A stretch of 64,000 bases of DNA from Segatella buccae ATCC 33574 (GTDB lineage: Bacteria > Bacteroidota > Bacteroidia > Bacteroidales > Bacteroidaceae), in assembly GCF_000184945.1 (NCBI RefSeq), contig NZ_GL586311.1, positions 23,663-87,662 on the forward strand. The letters run 5' to 3'. The position numbers and the translations under genes are program-made. Of the stretch, positions 34,983 to 45,700 are shown in pieces. The number at the start of each line of letters is the position of its first letter. The first letter of the stretch is position 1. The notes below the pieces were generated by a model that had not been told where the DNA came from, made no database searches, and saw only the letters and a program-made list of their open reading frames with translations.

Positions 34983-36163
34983 CAATCGTCAAGAATAAGC
35001 AAGGAGTCTCCGAAACAACCGAACTTATAACCGTCGGCAGCAGCCCTGTTGTAGCATTCCATCACCATGTCGTAGCCACCAAAAGCCGCTGTGGACATGA
35101 GCAGCGTGGACAGAGGATGGTAGAAATTGGCTACCATGCAGTCGGCCAATCCAAAGTCGTAGGGCGGGAAAATGAACTTGTTGGTCCACCCGTCGAACTC
35201 TTTGAGCATGCCATCGGTGCCTACAGCCGTCTCTGTGGCTTTGACAACACTCGTGCCCACGGCACAAATATGATTTCCGGCCCGCTTGGCTTCGTTGACC
35301 ACCTTGCAGGCTTCGGCAGAAATCTTCATCTGTTCGGAATCCATCTTGTGCTTGGTGAGGTCTTCCACCTCGATGTCGTGGAAATTGCCCAAGCCGCAAT
35401 GAAGAGTGATATAGGCAAAGTTGATGCCGTAGATTTCCATGCGTTTCAACAGTTCGCGGCTGAAATGCAGTCCTGTGGCCGGAGCCGTGACAGCCCCTTC
35501 GTTCTTGGCAAAAACAGTCTGGAAGTCGTCCATATCCTCCGGAGTGGCATGGTGGCTCTCGCGTCTGTCGATAATATAACGGGGCAACGGCGACTCACCG
35601 AGGGCATAGAGATTCTGCTTGAACTCATCGTGCGGACTGTCATAGAGGAAGCGGAGTGTGCGTCCGCGGCTCGTGGTATTGTCGATGACCTCGGCCACCA
35701 TGGTGCTGGTGTCGTCGAAAAAGAGTTTGTTGCCGATACGAATCTTCCGGGCCGGCTCCACGAGCACGTCCCATAGGCGCATTTCTTCATTCAGTTCGCG
35801 CAACAGGAACACCTCGATCTTGGCGTCGGTTTTCTCTTTCGTGCCATACAGACGGGCGGGGAACACTTTCGTGTCGTTGAAAATGAAAGTGTCACCATCG
35901 CCGAAATAGTCTACGATGTCACGAAACTGAATATATTGCGGTCTCCCTTCAGCATCTTTCAGAGGCTCTCCCGTCTCGTCGGTCTTGTACATATCTATCC
36001 TCTCCGACTTCTTGTGGAGAACCATGAGACGACTCTCTTCACGACGGGTAACATGGAAAGTGGACTGCGTGCCGTCCTTCCGGGTGATGACATGCTCGGC
36101 CGTATGAGGATAGAGAGCTATTTGTTCTTCTGACAGTTTGAACTTGAATTGTGAAAGCTTCAT
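34982..36163 (-). CDS. queA: S-adenosylmethionine:tRNA ribosyltransferase-isomerase
   Basis: Transfers and isomerises the ribosyl group of SAM onto preQ1 at tRNA position 34, giving epoxyqueuosine. The start MKLSQFKFKL at 36163 fits the family; the reading frame stays open upstream to 36247 but overlaps truB. At 393 residues it is about 40 longer than the E. coli enzyme. The extra length lies mostly in a charged insertion (about residues 45-75) between the HTAEHV and FNDTKVFPARL segments. Confidence 0.94.
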   Translation of the reverse strand: MKLSQFKFKLSEEQIALYPHTAEHVITRKDGTQSTFHVTRREESRLMVLHKKSERIDMYKTDETGEPLKDAEGRPQYIQFRDIVDYFGDGDTFIFNDTKVFPARLYGTKEKTDAKIEVFLLRELNEEMRLWDVLVEPARKIRIGNKLFFDDTSTMVAEVIDNTTSRGRTLRFLYDSPHDEFKQNLYALGESPLPRYIIDRRESHHATPEDMDDFQTVFAKNEGAVTAPATGLHFSRELLKRMEIYGINFAYITLHCGLGNFHDIEVEDLTKHKMDSEQMKISAEACKVVNEAKRAGNHICAVGTSVVKATETAVGTDGMLKEFDGWTNKFIFPPYDFGLADCMVANFYHPLSTLLMSTAAFGGYDMVMECYNRAAADGYKFGCFGDSLLILDD

Positions 36164-36188
36164 TATGTTTATGTTGATTCTAACGCTA

Positions 36189-36896
36189 TTAAATATCGTT
36201 CTCGAAGGTCTGACCGTCCAGCCATTCCCGGAAACGGTCAAACTCAATACAGTTTTCCACCCGGACTTCCCCTACCCTTGTGCGGCGCAAGGCGGTGAGG
36301 AACGCTCCGCTCCCGAGTGCCCGCCCGATGTCCCGAGCCAAGGCCCGAATGTAAGTTCCTTTGCCACACACCACACGAATACTCATCTGCATGGTGCCTG
36401 CATCGAAGCCGGTAAGCTCTATCTCGTCTATCTGCAAGGTCTTGGGTTGCAATTCCACGTCCTTGCCATTGCGCCGCAACTTATACGCCCGGTCGCCGTT
36501 CACCTTACAGGCACTGTATGACGGTGGCACTTGCTGTATCTCCCCGACAAACTGCGGCAGCGTCTCCAATATGAGTTCGCGAGTGATATGGCCCGTGGGA
36601 TAGGTGGCATTCACCGTGTGTTCGCGGTCGTAGCTAGCCGTGGTGGCACCGAGTTGCAGGGTGGCCGTGTATTCTTTAGTGTGATATTGCAGCTGCTCGA
36701 TGTTCTTGGTCATCTTGCCCGTACAGAGCACCAGCACCCCGGTGGCCAGCGGATCGAGCGTACCGGCATGTCCCACCTTCACACGCTTGACTCCCATCTT
36801 TTGAGAAATGAGATAACGGACATGGGCCAGTGCCCCGAAGCTCGACATGCGATAGGGCTTGTCTATGCAGATAATCTCGCCTTTGTTGATATTCAT
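36189..36896 (-). CDS. truB: tRNA pseudouridine-55 synthase
   Basis: Makes pseudouridine 55 in the T-loop of tRNAs. The 235-residue protein has catalytic D48 in GHAGTLDPLATG and KGTYIR near residue 170. I start it at the ATG 36896, which overlaps the uppP stop by one base (TGATG); an upstream in-frame extension would overlap uppP and lacks family similarity. The C-terminal PUA-like region is reduced, as in many Bacteroidota. Confidence 0.95.
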   Translation of the reverse strand: MNINKGEIICIDKPYRMSSFGALAHVRYLISQKMGVKRVKVGHAGTLDPLATGVLVLCTGKMTKNIEQLQYHTKEYTATLQLGATTASYDREHTVNATYPTGHITRELILETLPQFVGEIQQVPPSYSACKVNGDRAYKLRRNGKDVELQPKTLQIDEIELTGFDAGTMQMSIRVVCGKGTYIRALARDIGRALGSGAFLTALRRTRVGEVRVENCIEFDRFREWLDGQTFENDI

Positions 36897-37759
36897 CAGC
36901 CTACCATTGACAGGGTGTGACCGGTCATGAGCCATATCAGAATGAAACCGCCAACGATGATGCGGTAGATGCCGAATGCCTTAAAACCGTATTTGGCCAG
37001 AAAATCCACAAACCACTTCATGGCCAACAAAGCCACGACAAAAGCCACCACACTGCCCAGGGCGAGCATGGCCAGATTGTCGGCCGTGGCCCAGTTGGTG
37101 TCGGCACTGTCGCTAAAAAACACCTCCCACACATCCAGCACCGTGGCCGCTGCCATTGTAGGAACAGCCAAAAAGAACGAAAACTCGGCTGCACGGCGGC
37201 GGGTCAGTTTCTGCGCCATGCCCCCTACAATCGTCGCCATTGACCGGGAAACACCCGGAATCATGGCTATACACTGGAACAGACCGATGCGGAAAGCACG
37301 CTTTTCGGTGATTTTTGTATCCTCACTACCTTTATTGAAGATGCTGTCGCAAAAGAGCATGAACACGCCACCAACTACAAGCATGATAGCTACGACCCCT
37401 ACCGACTCGAGAAAACGGTCTATCAGACCGGTCTTCTTGCCAATAAGACCTATGACAACAGCGGGCATGAAAGCCACCAAAAGCTTCCAGTAGAAATCCC
37501 ACTTATGGATGAGCCGAGCCCAAGCCGAACTGCCTTGAGGAGCCGGCGAATGGTCTAAACGGAAAAAGCGATTCCAATACAGGCACACCACCGACAAGAT
37601 GGCGCCGAACTGAATGATGATGGTGAAAGCCTTGACAAACGGGGTGCTCTCCACGCCGAGCAACCCTTGGGCTATAATCATGTGCCCGGTAGAGGAGACG
37701 GGGAGAAACTCTGTGAGTCCTTCCACGATAGCAATGATAAGGGTTTCAAGAATGCTCAT
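36896..37759 (-). CDS. uppP: Undecaprenyl-diphosphatase
   Basis: Integral membrane phosphatase (BacA family) that recycles undecaprenyl pyrophosphate to the lipid carrier used for wall and O-antigen synthesis. The 287-residue protein has about eight membrane segments, with EGLTEFLPVSSTGHM (14-28) and PGVSRSMATI forming the active site. Its start overlaps the DUF3098 stop by four bases (ATGA). High levels confer bacitracin resistance in other bacteria. Confidence 0.95.
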   Translation of the reverse strand: MSILETLIIAIVEGLTEFLPVSSTGHMIIAQGLLGVESTPFVKAFTIIIQFGAILSVVCLYWNRFFRLDHSPAPQGSSAWARLIHKWDFYWKLLVAFMPAVVIGLIGKKTGLIDRFLESVGVVAIMLVVGGVFMLFCDSIFNKGSEDTKITEKRAFRIGLFQCIAMIPGVSRSMATIVGGMAQKLTRRRAAEFSFFLAVPTMAAATVLDVWEVFFSDSADTNWATADNLAMLALGSVVAFVVALLAMKWFVDFLAKYGFKAFGIYRIIVGGFILIWLMTGHTLSMVG

Positions 37760-37995
37760 TTGCTACCTTCGTCGTCTTTAGGTTTATGAACAATGGCATA
37801 GATGATGGAGACAAAGCCCAACAATGTCACCACCGGAGCCACCTTGACGCGCATGGTGCTGAAAATATCGGGATTGAAAGTGGTCTCGGTGGAACCGGGC
37901 CCGCCCATCAGCACAAAACCGATGATGATAACCAACATGCCGACAGCCAACAGGATGAAGTTGGTCTTGCCGAAAGCTAAATTTTTCTTATCCAT
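37756..37995 (-). CDS. DUF3098 small membrane protein
   Basis: A 79-residue protein with two membrane segments (about 12-30 and 50-68) separated by a polar loop starting GGPGSTETTFNPD. It belongs to DUF3098, which is almost always found between ftsX and uppP in Bacteroidota. The function is unknown; the fixed position suggests a role linked to division or lipid carrier recycling. It begins 2 bases after ftsX and overlaps uppP. Confidence 0.88.
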   Translation of the reverse strand: MDKKNLAFGKTNFILLAVGMLVIIIGFVLMGGPGSTETTFNPDIFSTMRVKVAPVVTLLGFVSIIYAIVHKPKDDEGSK

Positions 37996-37997
37996 TA

Positions 37998-38876
37998 TTA
38001 AATCTTATACAGTTCGCCGGCCTTCATCTTCAAGAACTTGTTGACAGAGATGTTGGCACACAAAGCGGTAATGATGATGCCAAAGAGGAACACCGAAACG
38101 CCCGTGATGAGCATGACTTCCCACGTGAGCACGGACAGAATTTCGGGTTCATAGTGATAGAGTCCGTAGACAGTGCCGCCCAAAACAATACAGGCCAACA
38201 GAGCGGCTACCAGCCCGACGACGACGGCCCGACGCACAAACGGCCCGCGGATGAAGCCCCAAGACGCTCCCACCAGTTTCATGGTGTGGATGGAGAACCG
38301 ACGGGCATAGATACCCAAACGGACGGTATTGCTGATCAGGGAGAACGAAATGAAAGTCAACAGCACTGCCAATGCCAGCAATACAATGCCTATTTTGGCG
38401 ATATTGCGGTTCACCTGCTCTATCAAATCGTGCTGGTAGTTCACCTCGCTCACCTTCGGATAGGCCTCCAACTCTTTGGTGATCCAGCGCAAAGAGTCGG
38501 TGTTGGCATAATCGGCCTTCAAGGTCACATCGATGGAAGAAAGGAACGGATTCACGCCTGCAAACTCCAACGGATCAACTCCGAGGTCTTTCGTCCCCTC
38601 CTTGAGTGCCCGTTCCTTGCTGATATATTCCAAATGATTGATATAAGGGCGTGCGTTCAGTTTACGGCATATCTGCTGTGCTTCCGGATTGGTCATGTCC
38701 TGCTCCAACACCATCGTCACAACAAGGTTCTCTTTCACCACAGACGAAAGGTTGCGGGCCGTGAAAACGGACATCACCACCAATCCCAACAATACAAGCA
38801 CCATAGCAGTGCTGATACATAGCGTAACGACCTGCAATCCTGTACGACCGCCGGCCTTTTTGCGTTTCTTTCCCAT
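37998..38876 (-). CDS. ftsX: Cell division protein FtsX
   Basis: Permease-like partner of the FtsE ATPase that activates amidases at the septum. The 292-residue protein has a basic N-terminus, TM1 (about 17-40), a periplasmic domain (about 45-165) and three further TMs (about 168-190, 225-245, 258-280). FtsE is not in this window. It is the first gene of a six-gene operon with tight overlaps. A -7 box TAAATTTG lies at 38916-38909 on the minus strand. Confidence 0.93.
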   Translation of the reverse strand: MGKKRKKAGGRTGLQVVTLCISTAMVLVLLGLVVMSVFTARNLSSVVKENLVVTMVLEQDMTNPEAQQICRKLNARPYINHLEYISKERALKEGTKDLGVDPLEFAGVNPFLSSIDVTLKADYANTDSLRWITKELEAYPKVSEVNYQHDLIEQVNRNIAKIGIVLLALAVLLTFISFSLISNTVRLGIYARRFSIHTMKLVGASWGFIRGPFVRRAVVVGLVAALLACIVLGGTVYGLYHYEPEILSVLTWEVMLITGVSVFLFGIIITALCANISVNKFLKMKAGELYKI

Positions 38877-39042
38877 TCCCTAAAGGATATAATACACCAA
38901 AATTGCTGCAAATTTAGAAAAAAAACACCGACTAAACGACCGTTTAACGTGTATTAACAACAAAAAGCTGAAAGACAGGTGCTTATCCGCGTTTTCTTTA
39001 TACCTTTGCGTCATTACAAAGCAAGCGTACAAGAAACTTACA

Positions 39043-39837
39043 ATGAGCACCATCATCTATCCGTCGCCCATCTTCGGGCCCGTACACAGTCGCCGGTTGG
39101 GCATCTCGCTGGGCATCAACCTGATGCCCGAAGACGGCAAAATCTGTACGTTCGACTGCATCTACTGCGAATGCGGGTTCAACCGCGACCACATTGCCCA
39201 CCTCCGGCGTCCCACACGGAAGGCGGTGGCCATCGCTCTTGAGGCCAAACTCAAAGCGATGCGTGAGGAAGGGACTGTCCCCGATGTGCTCACTTTTGCC
39301 GGCAACGGGGAGCCGACAACGCATCCGCACTTCCCGGAAATCATCGACGACACCATCCGGCTGCGCGACTGCTATTGCCCTCGTGCCAAGGTGAGCGTGT
39401 TGAGCAACAGCACTTTCGTGCATCACGAAAGTGTGCGTGAGGCCCTGATGCGAGTGGACAACAACATCTTGAAACTCGACACAGTGGATGCCGGCTATAT
39501 AAATAAGGTGGATCGGCCCACCCAGCCGTCGTTTGACGTAAAGCGGCTGATTGTTGATTTAAAGAAATTCAATGGCCGGTTGATTATCCAGACCATGTTT
39601 ATGAAAGGGTCGACGACACTACCCGGCGGCACGGTCTTTGACGTGGACAACACCGGAGATGCATACGTGGCCCCGTGGTTGGAGGCCGTAAGAGAGATAG
39701 GTCCGATGGAAGTGATGATCTACACCATCGACCGCGAAACGCCCGACCATGCCCTGCACAAAGCCTCCCCGCAGGAGTTAGATGCCATCCGCGACCGTGT
39801 GCGGGCTGCAGGCATCCCCTGCACTGCCTCTTATTAG
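39043..39837 (+). CDS. Radical SAM protein
   Basis: A 264-residue radical SAM enzyme with the 4Fe-4S motif CTFDCIYC (C35, C39, C42), preceded by SPIFGPVHSRRLGISLGINL-type sequence and followed by TFAGNGEPTTHP, as in the COG0731 group of small radical SAM proteins. The substrate is unknown; relatives of this group include wybutosine-type and uncharacterised RNA-modifying enzymes, but assignment is not possible here. A -7 box TACCTTTG is at 39001-39008. It is monocistronic. Confidence 0.88.
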   Translation: MSTIIYPSPIFGPVHSRRLGISLGINLMPEDGKICTFDCIYCECGFNRDHIAHLRRPTRKAVAIALEAKLKAMREEGTVPDVLTFAGNGEPTTHPHFPEIIDDTIRLRDCYCPRAKVSVLSNSTFVHHESVREALMRVDNNILKLDTVDAGYINKVDRPTQPSFDVKRLIVDLKKFNGRLIIQTMFMKGSTTLPGGTVFDVDNTGDAYVAPWLEAVREIGPMEVMIYTIDRETPDHALHKASPQELDAIRDRVRAAGIPCTASY

Positions 39838-40073
39838 CCTTTTACTCCATCGGGCTACGTTTTCTTTCAGAAAGAATTTATGGGACGCAGTCGGATGCTT
39901 GGATGTTTAGCGGAGAGGCTGACAAGCAGGATGGATTGTCAAACTATTTATCCGTTTTCGGCCTCTCTGCTTGCGATATTCGCAACGGACAACCCACTTG
40001 GACGCAAATAAACGATTTTGGCGACATTTCCAAAACACTAATAATCAGTCGTTTGAATTTTACTGACACACAT

Positions 40074-40215
40074 TGAGAGCCGAAAATGGGCCTAAAAAGG
40101 TCCAACGGGGCTTGCAAAAAGGCCACAGTTACGTTGCAACTGTGGCCCTTTCGGCTCTCAAGTGTGGCTCTTTCGCAAACCCGAAGAGCCCGAATGAGAA
40201 AATCGGCGGGCTTTT
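40074..40215 (+). repeat. GC-rich hairpin module without promoter (copy E)
   Basis: A nested inverted repeat: outer TGAGAGCCGAAA (40074-40085) with its complement (40149-40160), inner GGCCACAGTT (40121-40130) with AACTGTGGCC (40138-40147). The tail AAGTGTGGCTCTTTCGCAAAC and following CCCGAATGAGAA units match the other composite elements. The promoter-hairpin part is missing, so this is a partial copy. Confidence 0.7.
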
Positions 40216-40424
40216 TTGATGTTCTGAGGCCGGTTTCCCATTCTGGTTGAAGAATTTTGGCGGATGCACTTTTGTTGATATTATTCACCATCATCCGGCA
40301 TCTTGCGAAGAGAGCTTTCACCGGTTTTTGTCGGTGTGTGCGATACCTATATTCGTTTTTTGCATCAAATAACGGATGCCCCTACATCTTTTCGGGAAAG
40401 GCAGGTCAGCCGGCTGCCACACCC

Positions 40425-40470
40425 TCCCGACAAAAACAGAAAAGCGGGCCTGCCTCACGGCACACCCGCT
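40425..40470 (-). terminator. Terminator of the RND efflux/lpxA-like operon
   Basis: On the minus strand AGCGGG..TGCC pairs with GGCA..CCCGCT (40470-40443), followed by TTTTCTGTTTTTG. Confidence 0.8.
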
Positions 40471-40510
40471 CTACATACAGAGTAATATTCATATAGGTAT
40501 GAATGCTTTG

Positions 40511-41293
40511 TTACATCTTGCTGATGATGCCGATTTTCGTGGCATTGATGAAGTTCACAATGTTGCGAATCTCAGTGCTGTCGGGCACCTGACTTTTTAT
40601 TTGCAGCACAGCGTCGAACACGCTTGTTTGCCCATGAAACACCAGACGATAGGCATTGGCGATGTGCTTTTGTATTTTCTCATCGATACCGTATGCCGTC
40701 ATCATCACACTATTGATGCCCCCATAACCCACGGGAGTGCCGCCGGCAATGATATAAGGCGGAATATCCTTCGAGAAGGTGGTTCCGGCCTGAATCGTTG
40801 CGCCTTCTCCCACACGGGTGTTGGCCTTCTCAATCACACTGCTCGAGTAGATGACACCGTTGCCAATCTCGCAATCGCCGGCTATCTTGGTGCCATAACC
40901 GAACACGCAGGCGTTGCCCACCTTGGTATCGTGAGAGATATGAGCACCTTCCATGAGGAAGTTGTCATTGCCGATGACCGTCTGTCCGCCTGTGTGGGTG
41001 GCCCGGTTGACAACCACATTCTCGCGGATGATGTTGTTGTCGCCGATGACCAGCTCCGATTTCTCGCCCACAAAGTCGAAATCTTGGGGCAATGCGCCCA
41101 GCACCGAGCACTGGTGCACCTTGTTATGTGAACCCATGCGGGTGCCGTTGAGGATGCTCACGAAGGGGAATATCGTGCAGTTGTCGCCGATCTCCACATC
41201 ATCTTCGATATACACAAACGGGAATATCTTGCAGTTGTCACCTATCTTTGCCTTTGGCGAAACCTCTGCCCTGGGGCTTATTTCACTTGCCAT
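40511..41293 (-). CDS. LpxA-like left-handed beta-helix acyltransferase (divergent)
   Basis: A 260-residue hexapeptide-repeat protein with the length and C-terminal helical domain of UDP-GlcNAc acyltransferase (LpxA). The catalytic dyad region AHISHD (H118, H121) is kept. Positions equal to E. coli H144 and H160 are D140 and K156, and the LKRRGF segment with the substrate-binding Arg is replaced by MMTAYGI. It may therefore use another sugar nucleotide or acyl donor. It begins 28 bases after the efflux outer membrane gene, unlike canonical lpxA, which sits with lpxD/lpxC-fabZ. A genuine but divergent LpxA is the alternative. Confidence 0.82.
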   Translation of the reverse strand: MASEISPRAEVSPKAKIGDNCKIFPFVYIEDDVEIGDNCTIFPFVSILNGTRMGSHNKVHQCSVLGALPQDFDFVGEKSELVIGDNNIIRENVVVNRATHTGGQTVIGNDNFLMEGAHISHDTKVGNACVFGYGTKIAGDCEIGNGVIYSSSVIEKANTRVGEGATIQAGTTFSKDIPPYIIAGGTPVGYGGINSVMMTAYGIDEKIQKHIANAYRLVFHGQTSVFDAVLQIKSQVPDSTEIRNIVNFINATKIGIISKM

Positions 41294-41321
41294 AATCTTA
41301 CGTTTTAAAGTTTAGAGTTTT

Positions 41322-42710
41322 TTACTTGACACCGCCCCCAAGCGCATAATAAAGATTTACGACAGCCTGCATCTTGGCGAAGTCGTCGCGCACCTTGGAG
41401 AGTTCTGCGTTGAGCAGACTCTGCTGGGCGGTGATCACCTCCAAATAGGTGCTGTTAGACTCGGCCATCAAGCGCTTCGTGTCCTCCACGTTTTGCTTCA
41501 ACGTGGCCACCTGTTTAGCTTCTATCTGACTCTTTTCGTTGGAAGAATTGTAGAGCACGAGGGCGTTGCTCACCTCGCTGCCTGCACTGAGAATGCTCTG
41601 CTGCCAGGTGTTGTAAGCCTGTTCATACTTAGCTTTGGCCACTTTCAGTCCGGCAACAATCTGCCCGTGCTGGAAGATAGGCTGCACCAAGCTCCCCACT
41701 GCGCTCAAGAGCCACTTTCCGGGATTCACCACGCCCATCCCACTGCTGTTGGTAAATGTTCCCGTAGGACTGATGGTGAGACTGGGATAGAACCTGCTCC
41801 GGGCCGTCTCCACATTGTAGAAGCACTGGGCAAGGCTCATCTCGGCATAGTGAACATCCGGACGGTTGTTGAGCATGTGTATGCCTACGCCCGCAGCCAG
41901 ATTGGAAGGCAGACTCTGTTCTTCGAGTTTGCCACGCCCGACAGCCTGTGCCGGTTGGGCCAAAAGCAACGAGAGCGAGTTTTCCGTTTCACGTATCTGC
42001 CGCTGCAGGTCGACCTTCTGCGCCTGCACGGAATAGTAGTTGGCCTCGGCACTCTGCACACCGGTGGAGCGCACACGACCAAGCTCTTTCTGAATCTTCA
42101 TCAAGTCCCACGTGTTCTTGGTCAACTCTTCCATGTCGGTCACGATTTCCAGCTGTTTGTCGAGCATCAGAAGCGTGTAATACATGTTGGCAACACCGGT
42201 GACAATCTTTGTCTTCACCACCAACTGATAGTCTTTCGTAGCTATCAGTGCCATCTGCGAACTGCGCTTCTGCGAGAGCAGATTGCCGAAGAGGTCTATA
42301 CTCCAACTGGCCGAGATGGGCAGCGAATAGGTCTTGGTGGGCTTGTTGCCGTCCCACGAAGCGATAGTTCCCTGGGGCGAAAAGGTGAACGAGGGCACAA
42401 AAGCCAGTTTGGCAGCTTTGAGCTGGGACTCGGCCATATTCACATTGAGGGCGGCATTGAGCAGATCGGTATTGTTGGCAAGAGCCTTCTCAATGAGCGT
42501 CTGCAACCGGGGATCGGTGAATACGCTGCGCCAAGGCAGATTGCCAAAAGTGGCCGTGTCGGTCACAGCGAGTGTGTCGGTCGGTGAAATGACATCCCTC
42601 ACCAGTCCGGCGGTGTTCACCGTGGGGCGCTCATACTTGCCATAAAGGCTCTTGCAGCCGGTGAGAACCAGTGCTGCAAGACCCAAAGTCATTATATATC
42701 TAATCTTCAT
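41322..42710 (-). CDS. RND efflux outer membrane lipoprotein (OprM/NodT type)
   Basis: Trimeric TolC-like exit duct. The 462-residue precursor has a lipoprotein signal with lipobox LTGC (Cys near residue 19) and two OEP repeats rich in Ala/Leu/Gln helices. It lies 4 bases after the RND pump gene and completes a tripartite system with the adaptor and pump. Substrates are not predictable; such pumps usually export amphiphilic drugs, bile salts or detergents. Confidence 0.92.
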   Translation of the reverse strand: MKIRYIMTLGLAALVLTGCKSLYGKYERPTVNTAGLVRDVISPTDTLAVTDTATFGNLPWRSVFTDPRLQTLIEKALANNTDLLNAALNVNMAESQLKAAKLAFVPSFTFSPQGTIASWDGNKPTKTYSLPISASWSIDLFGNLLSQKRSSQMALIATKDYQLVVKTKIVTGVANMYYTLLMLDKQLEIVTDMEELTKNTWDLMKIQKELGRVRSTGVQSAEANYYSVQAQKVDLQRQIRETENSLSLLLAQPAQAVGRGKLEEQSLPSNLAAGVGIHMLNNRPDVHYAEMSLAQCFYNVETARSRFYPSLTISPTGTFTNSSGMGVVNPGKWLLSAVGSLVQPIFQHGQIVAGLKVAKAKYEQAYNTWQQSILSAGSEVSNALVLYNSSNEKSQIEAKQVATLKQNVEDTKRLMAESNSTYLEVITAQQSLLNAELSKVRDDFAKMQAVVNLYYALGGGVK

Positions 42711-42714
42711 ATTG

Positions 42715-45700
42715 TTATTCCTCCACTTTATATTCGATAGGCCGACGGGTGTAGGGCTGCAACTCGGAAGCCACTTCCTTGTTTTCCTCGTCGCCGAACT
42801 CTATCGGCTTGAACTTCTCCTGCAAATATTCGAATATCACAAACAGGGCCGGCACGACGAATATCTGAATCATCATACCGATGAGCATACCGCCCACGGC
42901 TGCCGCACCGAGTGTCTGGTTACCGTTCTTGCCCACACCGCTGGCAAACATCATCGGCAACAGACCGATGACCATGGCCATACCCGTCATCAGAATCGGG
43001 CGCAGACGGGATGCTGCACCGAGAATGGCGCTATACTTGATGGCCATACCCGTGCGCCGGCGCTCCAAAGCGAACTCCACGATGAGGATGGCATTCTTGG
43101 CCAACAGACCGATGAGCATGATCAGGGCAATCTGCATGTAGATGTCGTTTTGATGGCCGAAGAGTTGCGTGAAGATGAACGCACCTCCCAAACCAAACGG
43201 CAACGAGAGGATCACCGACAGCGGGAGCAGATAACTCTCATACTGTGCGGAGAGAATCAGATAGACAAACACGATACAGAGTACGAAGATGATGGCCGTG
43301 GTGTTGCTCGATTCCTGCTCCGAACGGGTCAGTCCCGAGAAGTCGTAACCGTAGCCTGCAGGCAGCGTCTGGGCAGCCACTTCCTCCACAGCCTTGATAG
43401 CCTCACCCGAAGAGTATCCGTCGGCGGGTGTGGCATTGATGTTGATGCTGGTGAAGAGGTTGAAACGGTTCACGTTGGACGGCCCGTAGACGCGGGTAAG
43501 CGAACAATATTCGCCCACAGGCACCATGCCCGAAGGTGTGCGCACATAGATGTTGGTGAGGTCGCCCGGCCTCATGCGGCTGGCGGCATCGCCCTGCACC
43601 ATCACGCGGTAGAGCTTACCGTAGCTGTTGAAGTTGGAAGCGTAGAGACCACCGTAGTATCCTTGCAGTGTGCTGAGCACCACTCGGGGACTGATGCCGC
43701 TCTGCTTGCACTTGGCCACGTCCACATCCACCATATACTGCGGATAGCTCGGGTTGTAAGAAGTCATGGCTGTCTTTATCTCGGGCCGCTCATTGAGGGC
43801 CTTCAGATAGTCCTTGGTCACTTTGAAGAACTTGTCAAGGCTGCCGCCGGTCTTGTCCTGCATAGAGAATGTCAGACCGTTGGTGGCACCGAAACCGGAG
43901 ATCATCGGCGGACCGAAAGCCAGAATCTGCGCACCTTTGATATTGGAAATCTGCTTGTAGATCATACCGAGCACCGAGGTATTGGCCATCGGGTCCACGA
44001 AGAAGCGCATGATGCCGTCACCCTCCCAAAGGCCGGCCAACTTGTGGAAGAAGCCGCTGGGGCGCTCGTCGAAGGGTTTCAGCTTGACAATAAAGGTGGC
44101 TTGGTCGGATCCCTGACCGGCAATAAAGTTGTAACCCACAATCTGCTGACGACTCTGCACAGCCGGATTGTTGGCCAACATGGCATCCACCTGGTCGGTC
44201 ACCTTCTGCGTCTCGGCCTGACTTGTGGCAGGCGGCAGTGAAATCGTCACAAACACGACACCCGTGTCCTCATCGGGCACCAGACCGGTCTTCGTGGTAG
44301 CCATGGTGAACACCAGCACAGCGATACCCACCACCACGCTCACGGCAGTGATGATGCGGTGGCCTATGAGATTTTCCACACCTTTCTTATATTTACCCAC
44401 CACCTTGTCGAAAGCCGTGTTGAACGAAGCGTGGAAACGATCCACCATACTCATCTTCTTCTCGTGGCCGTTCTCGTCGTGCGGCTTGAGGAAGATGGCA
44501 CACAGGGCCGGCGAAAGCGTGAGGGCGTTGATGGCGGAGATAACGATAGCCACGGCCATAGTCACGCCAAACTCACGATAGAACGTACCGCTCGTTCCGC
44601 TGATGAAAGACACCGGCACGAACACGGCGGCCATCACCAACGTGATGGAGATGATGGCTCCCGAAATCTCGTTCATGGCATCGATGGCAGCCGTCTTCGA
44701 ACTCTTATAGCCCAAATCCAACTTGGCATGTACGGCCTCGACCACCACGATGGCATCATCCACCACGATGGCGATGGCCAACAGCAAAGCCGAGAGCGTG
44801 AGCAGGTTGATGGAGAAACCGAATATCCAAAGGAAGAGGAACGTACCTATCAGCGACACCGGCACGGCAATGAGCGGGATGAGTGTGGAACGGAAGTCCT
44901 GCAAGAAGATGTACACCACGAAGAACACGAGAATGAAAGTGATCACGAGAGTCATCACCACTTCTTCGATAGAGGCGTAAAGGAACTCTGTCACATCGTA
45001 GTTGATCTTGTATTCCAGCCCCGGAGGGAAATTCTTAGCCTGCTTCTCGAGCTCGGCTTTCACCCCTTTGGCAATGTCGTTGGCGTTGGAGCCGGCTATC
45101 TGCTGCACCATACCCATCGCTGAAGGCTGGTTGTTGTTCTTTTGCCCTACGGAATAGGAAAGTCCGCCCAACTCTATCTTGGCCACATCACGCAGATGGA
45201 GCGTCTGTCCATTGTTATTGGTGCTAATGATAATGTTGCCATACTCGGTTGGGGTCTTCAGGCGGCCCTTGTAGCGCATCACATATTCGAAGCTCACATT
45301 GCTCTGCTCGCCAAACTTACCCGGCGCGGCCTCAATGTTCTGTTCGGCCAGTGCCGCCGTGATGTCGCTCGGGATGAGCCCGTATTGCTTCATCTTGTCG
45401 GGCTGCAACCAGATGCGCATGGAGTAGGTCTTGGTACTGAAGTCCTGCACGTTGCCCACACCCGTCACGCGCTTCAAGGCCGGCACGATGTTGATGTCGT
45501 TGTAGTTGGTCACGAACTCGGCATCGTAGCGGCCGTCTTCGGTCGTGAGCGAGTACATGATCACATTACTCGTCTGTCGCTTGGAGGTGGTCACACCCAC
45601 CTGCGTCACCTCGGCCGGCAGCAGAGCCTGGGCCTGCGACACGCGGTTTTGCACGTTCACGGCGGCCATGTCGGCATTGGTGCCCTGCTTAAAGTAGATA

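Larger units (their letters stand above)
39838..40510. other. Intergenic region with a partial composite repeat
   Basis: Holds the GC-rich hairpin module at 40074-40215 and the terminator of the efflux operon (40425-40470). Short frames here have no recognisable similarity. The rest shows nothing I can support. Confidence 0.6.
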
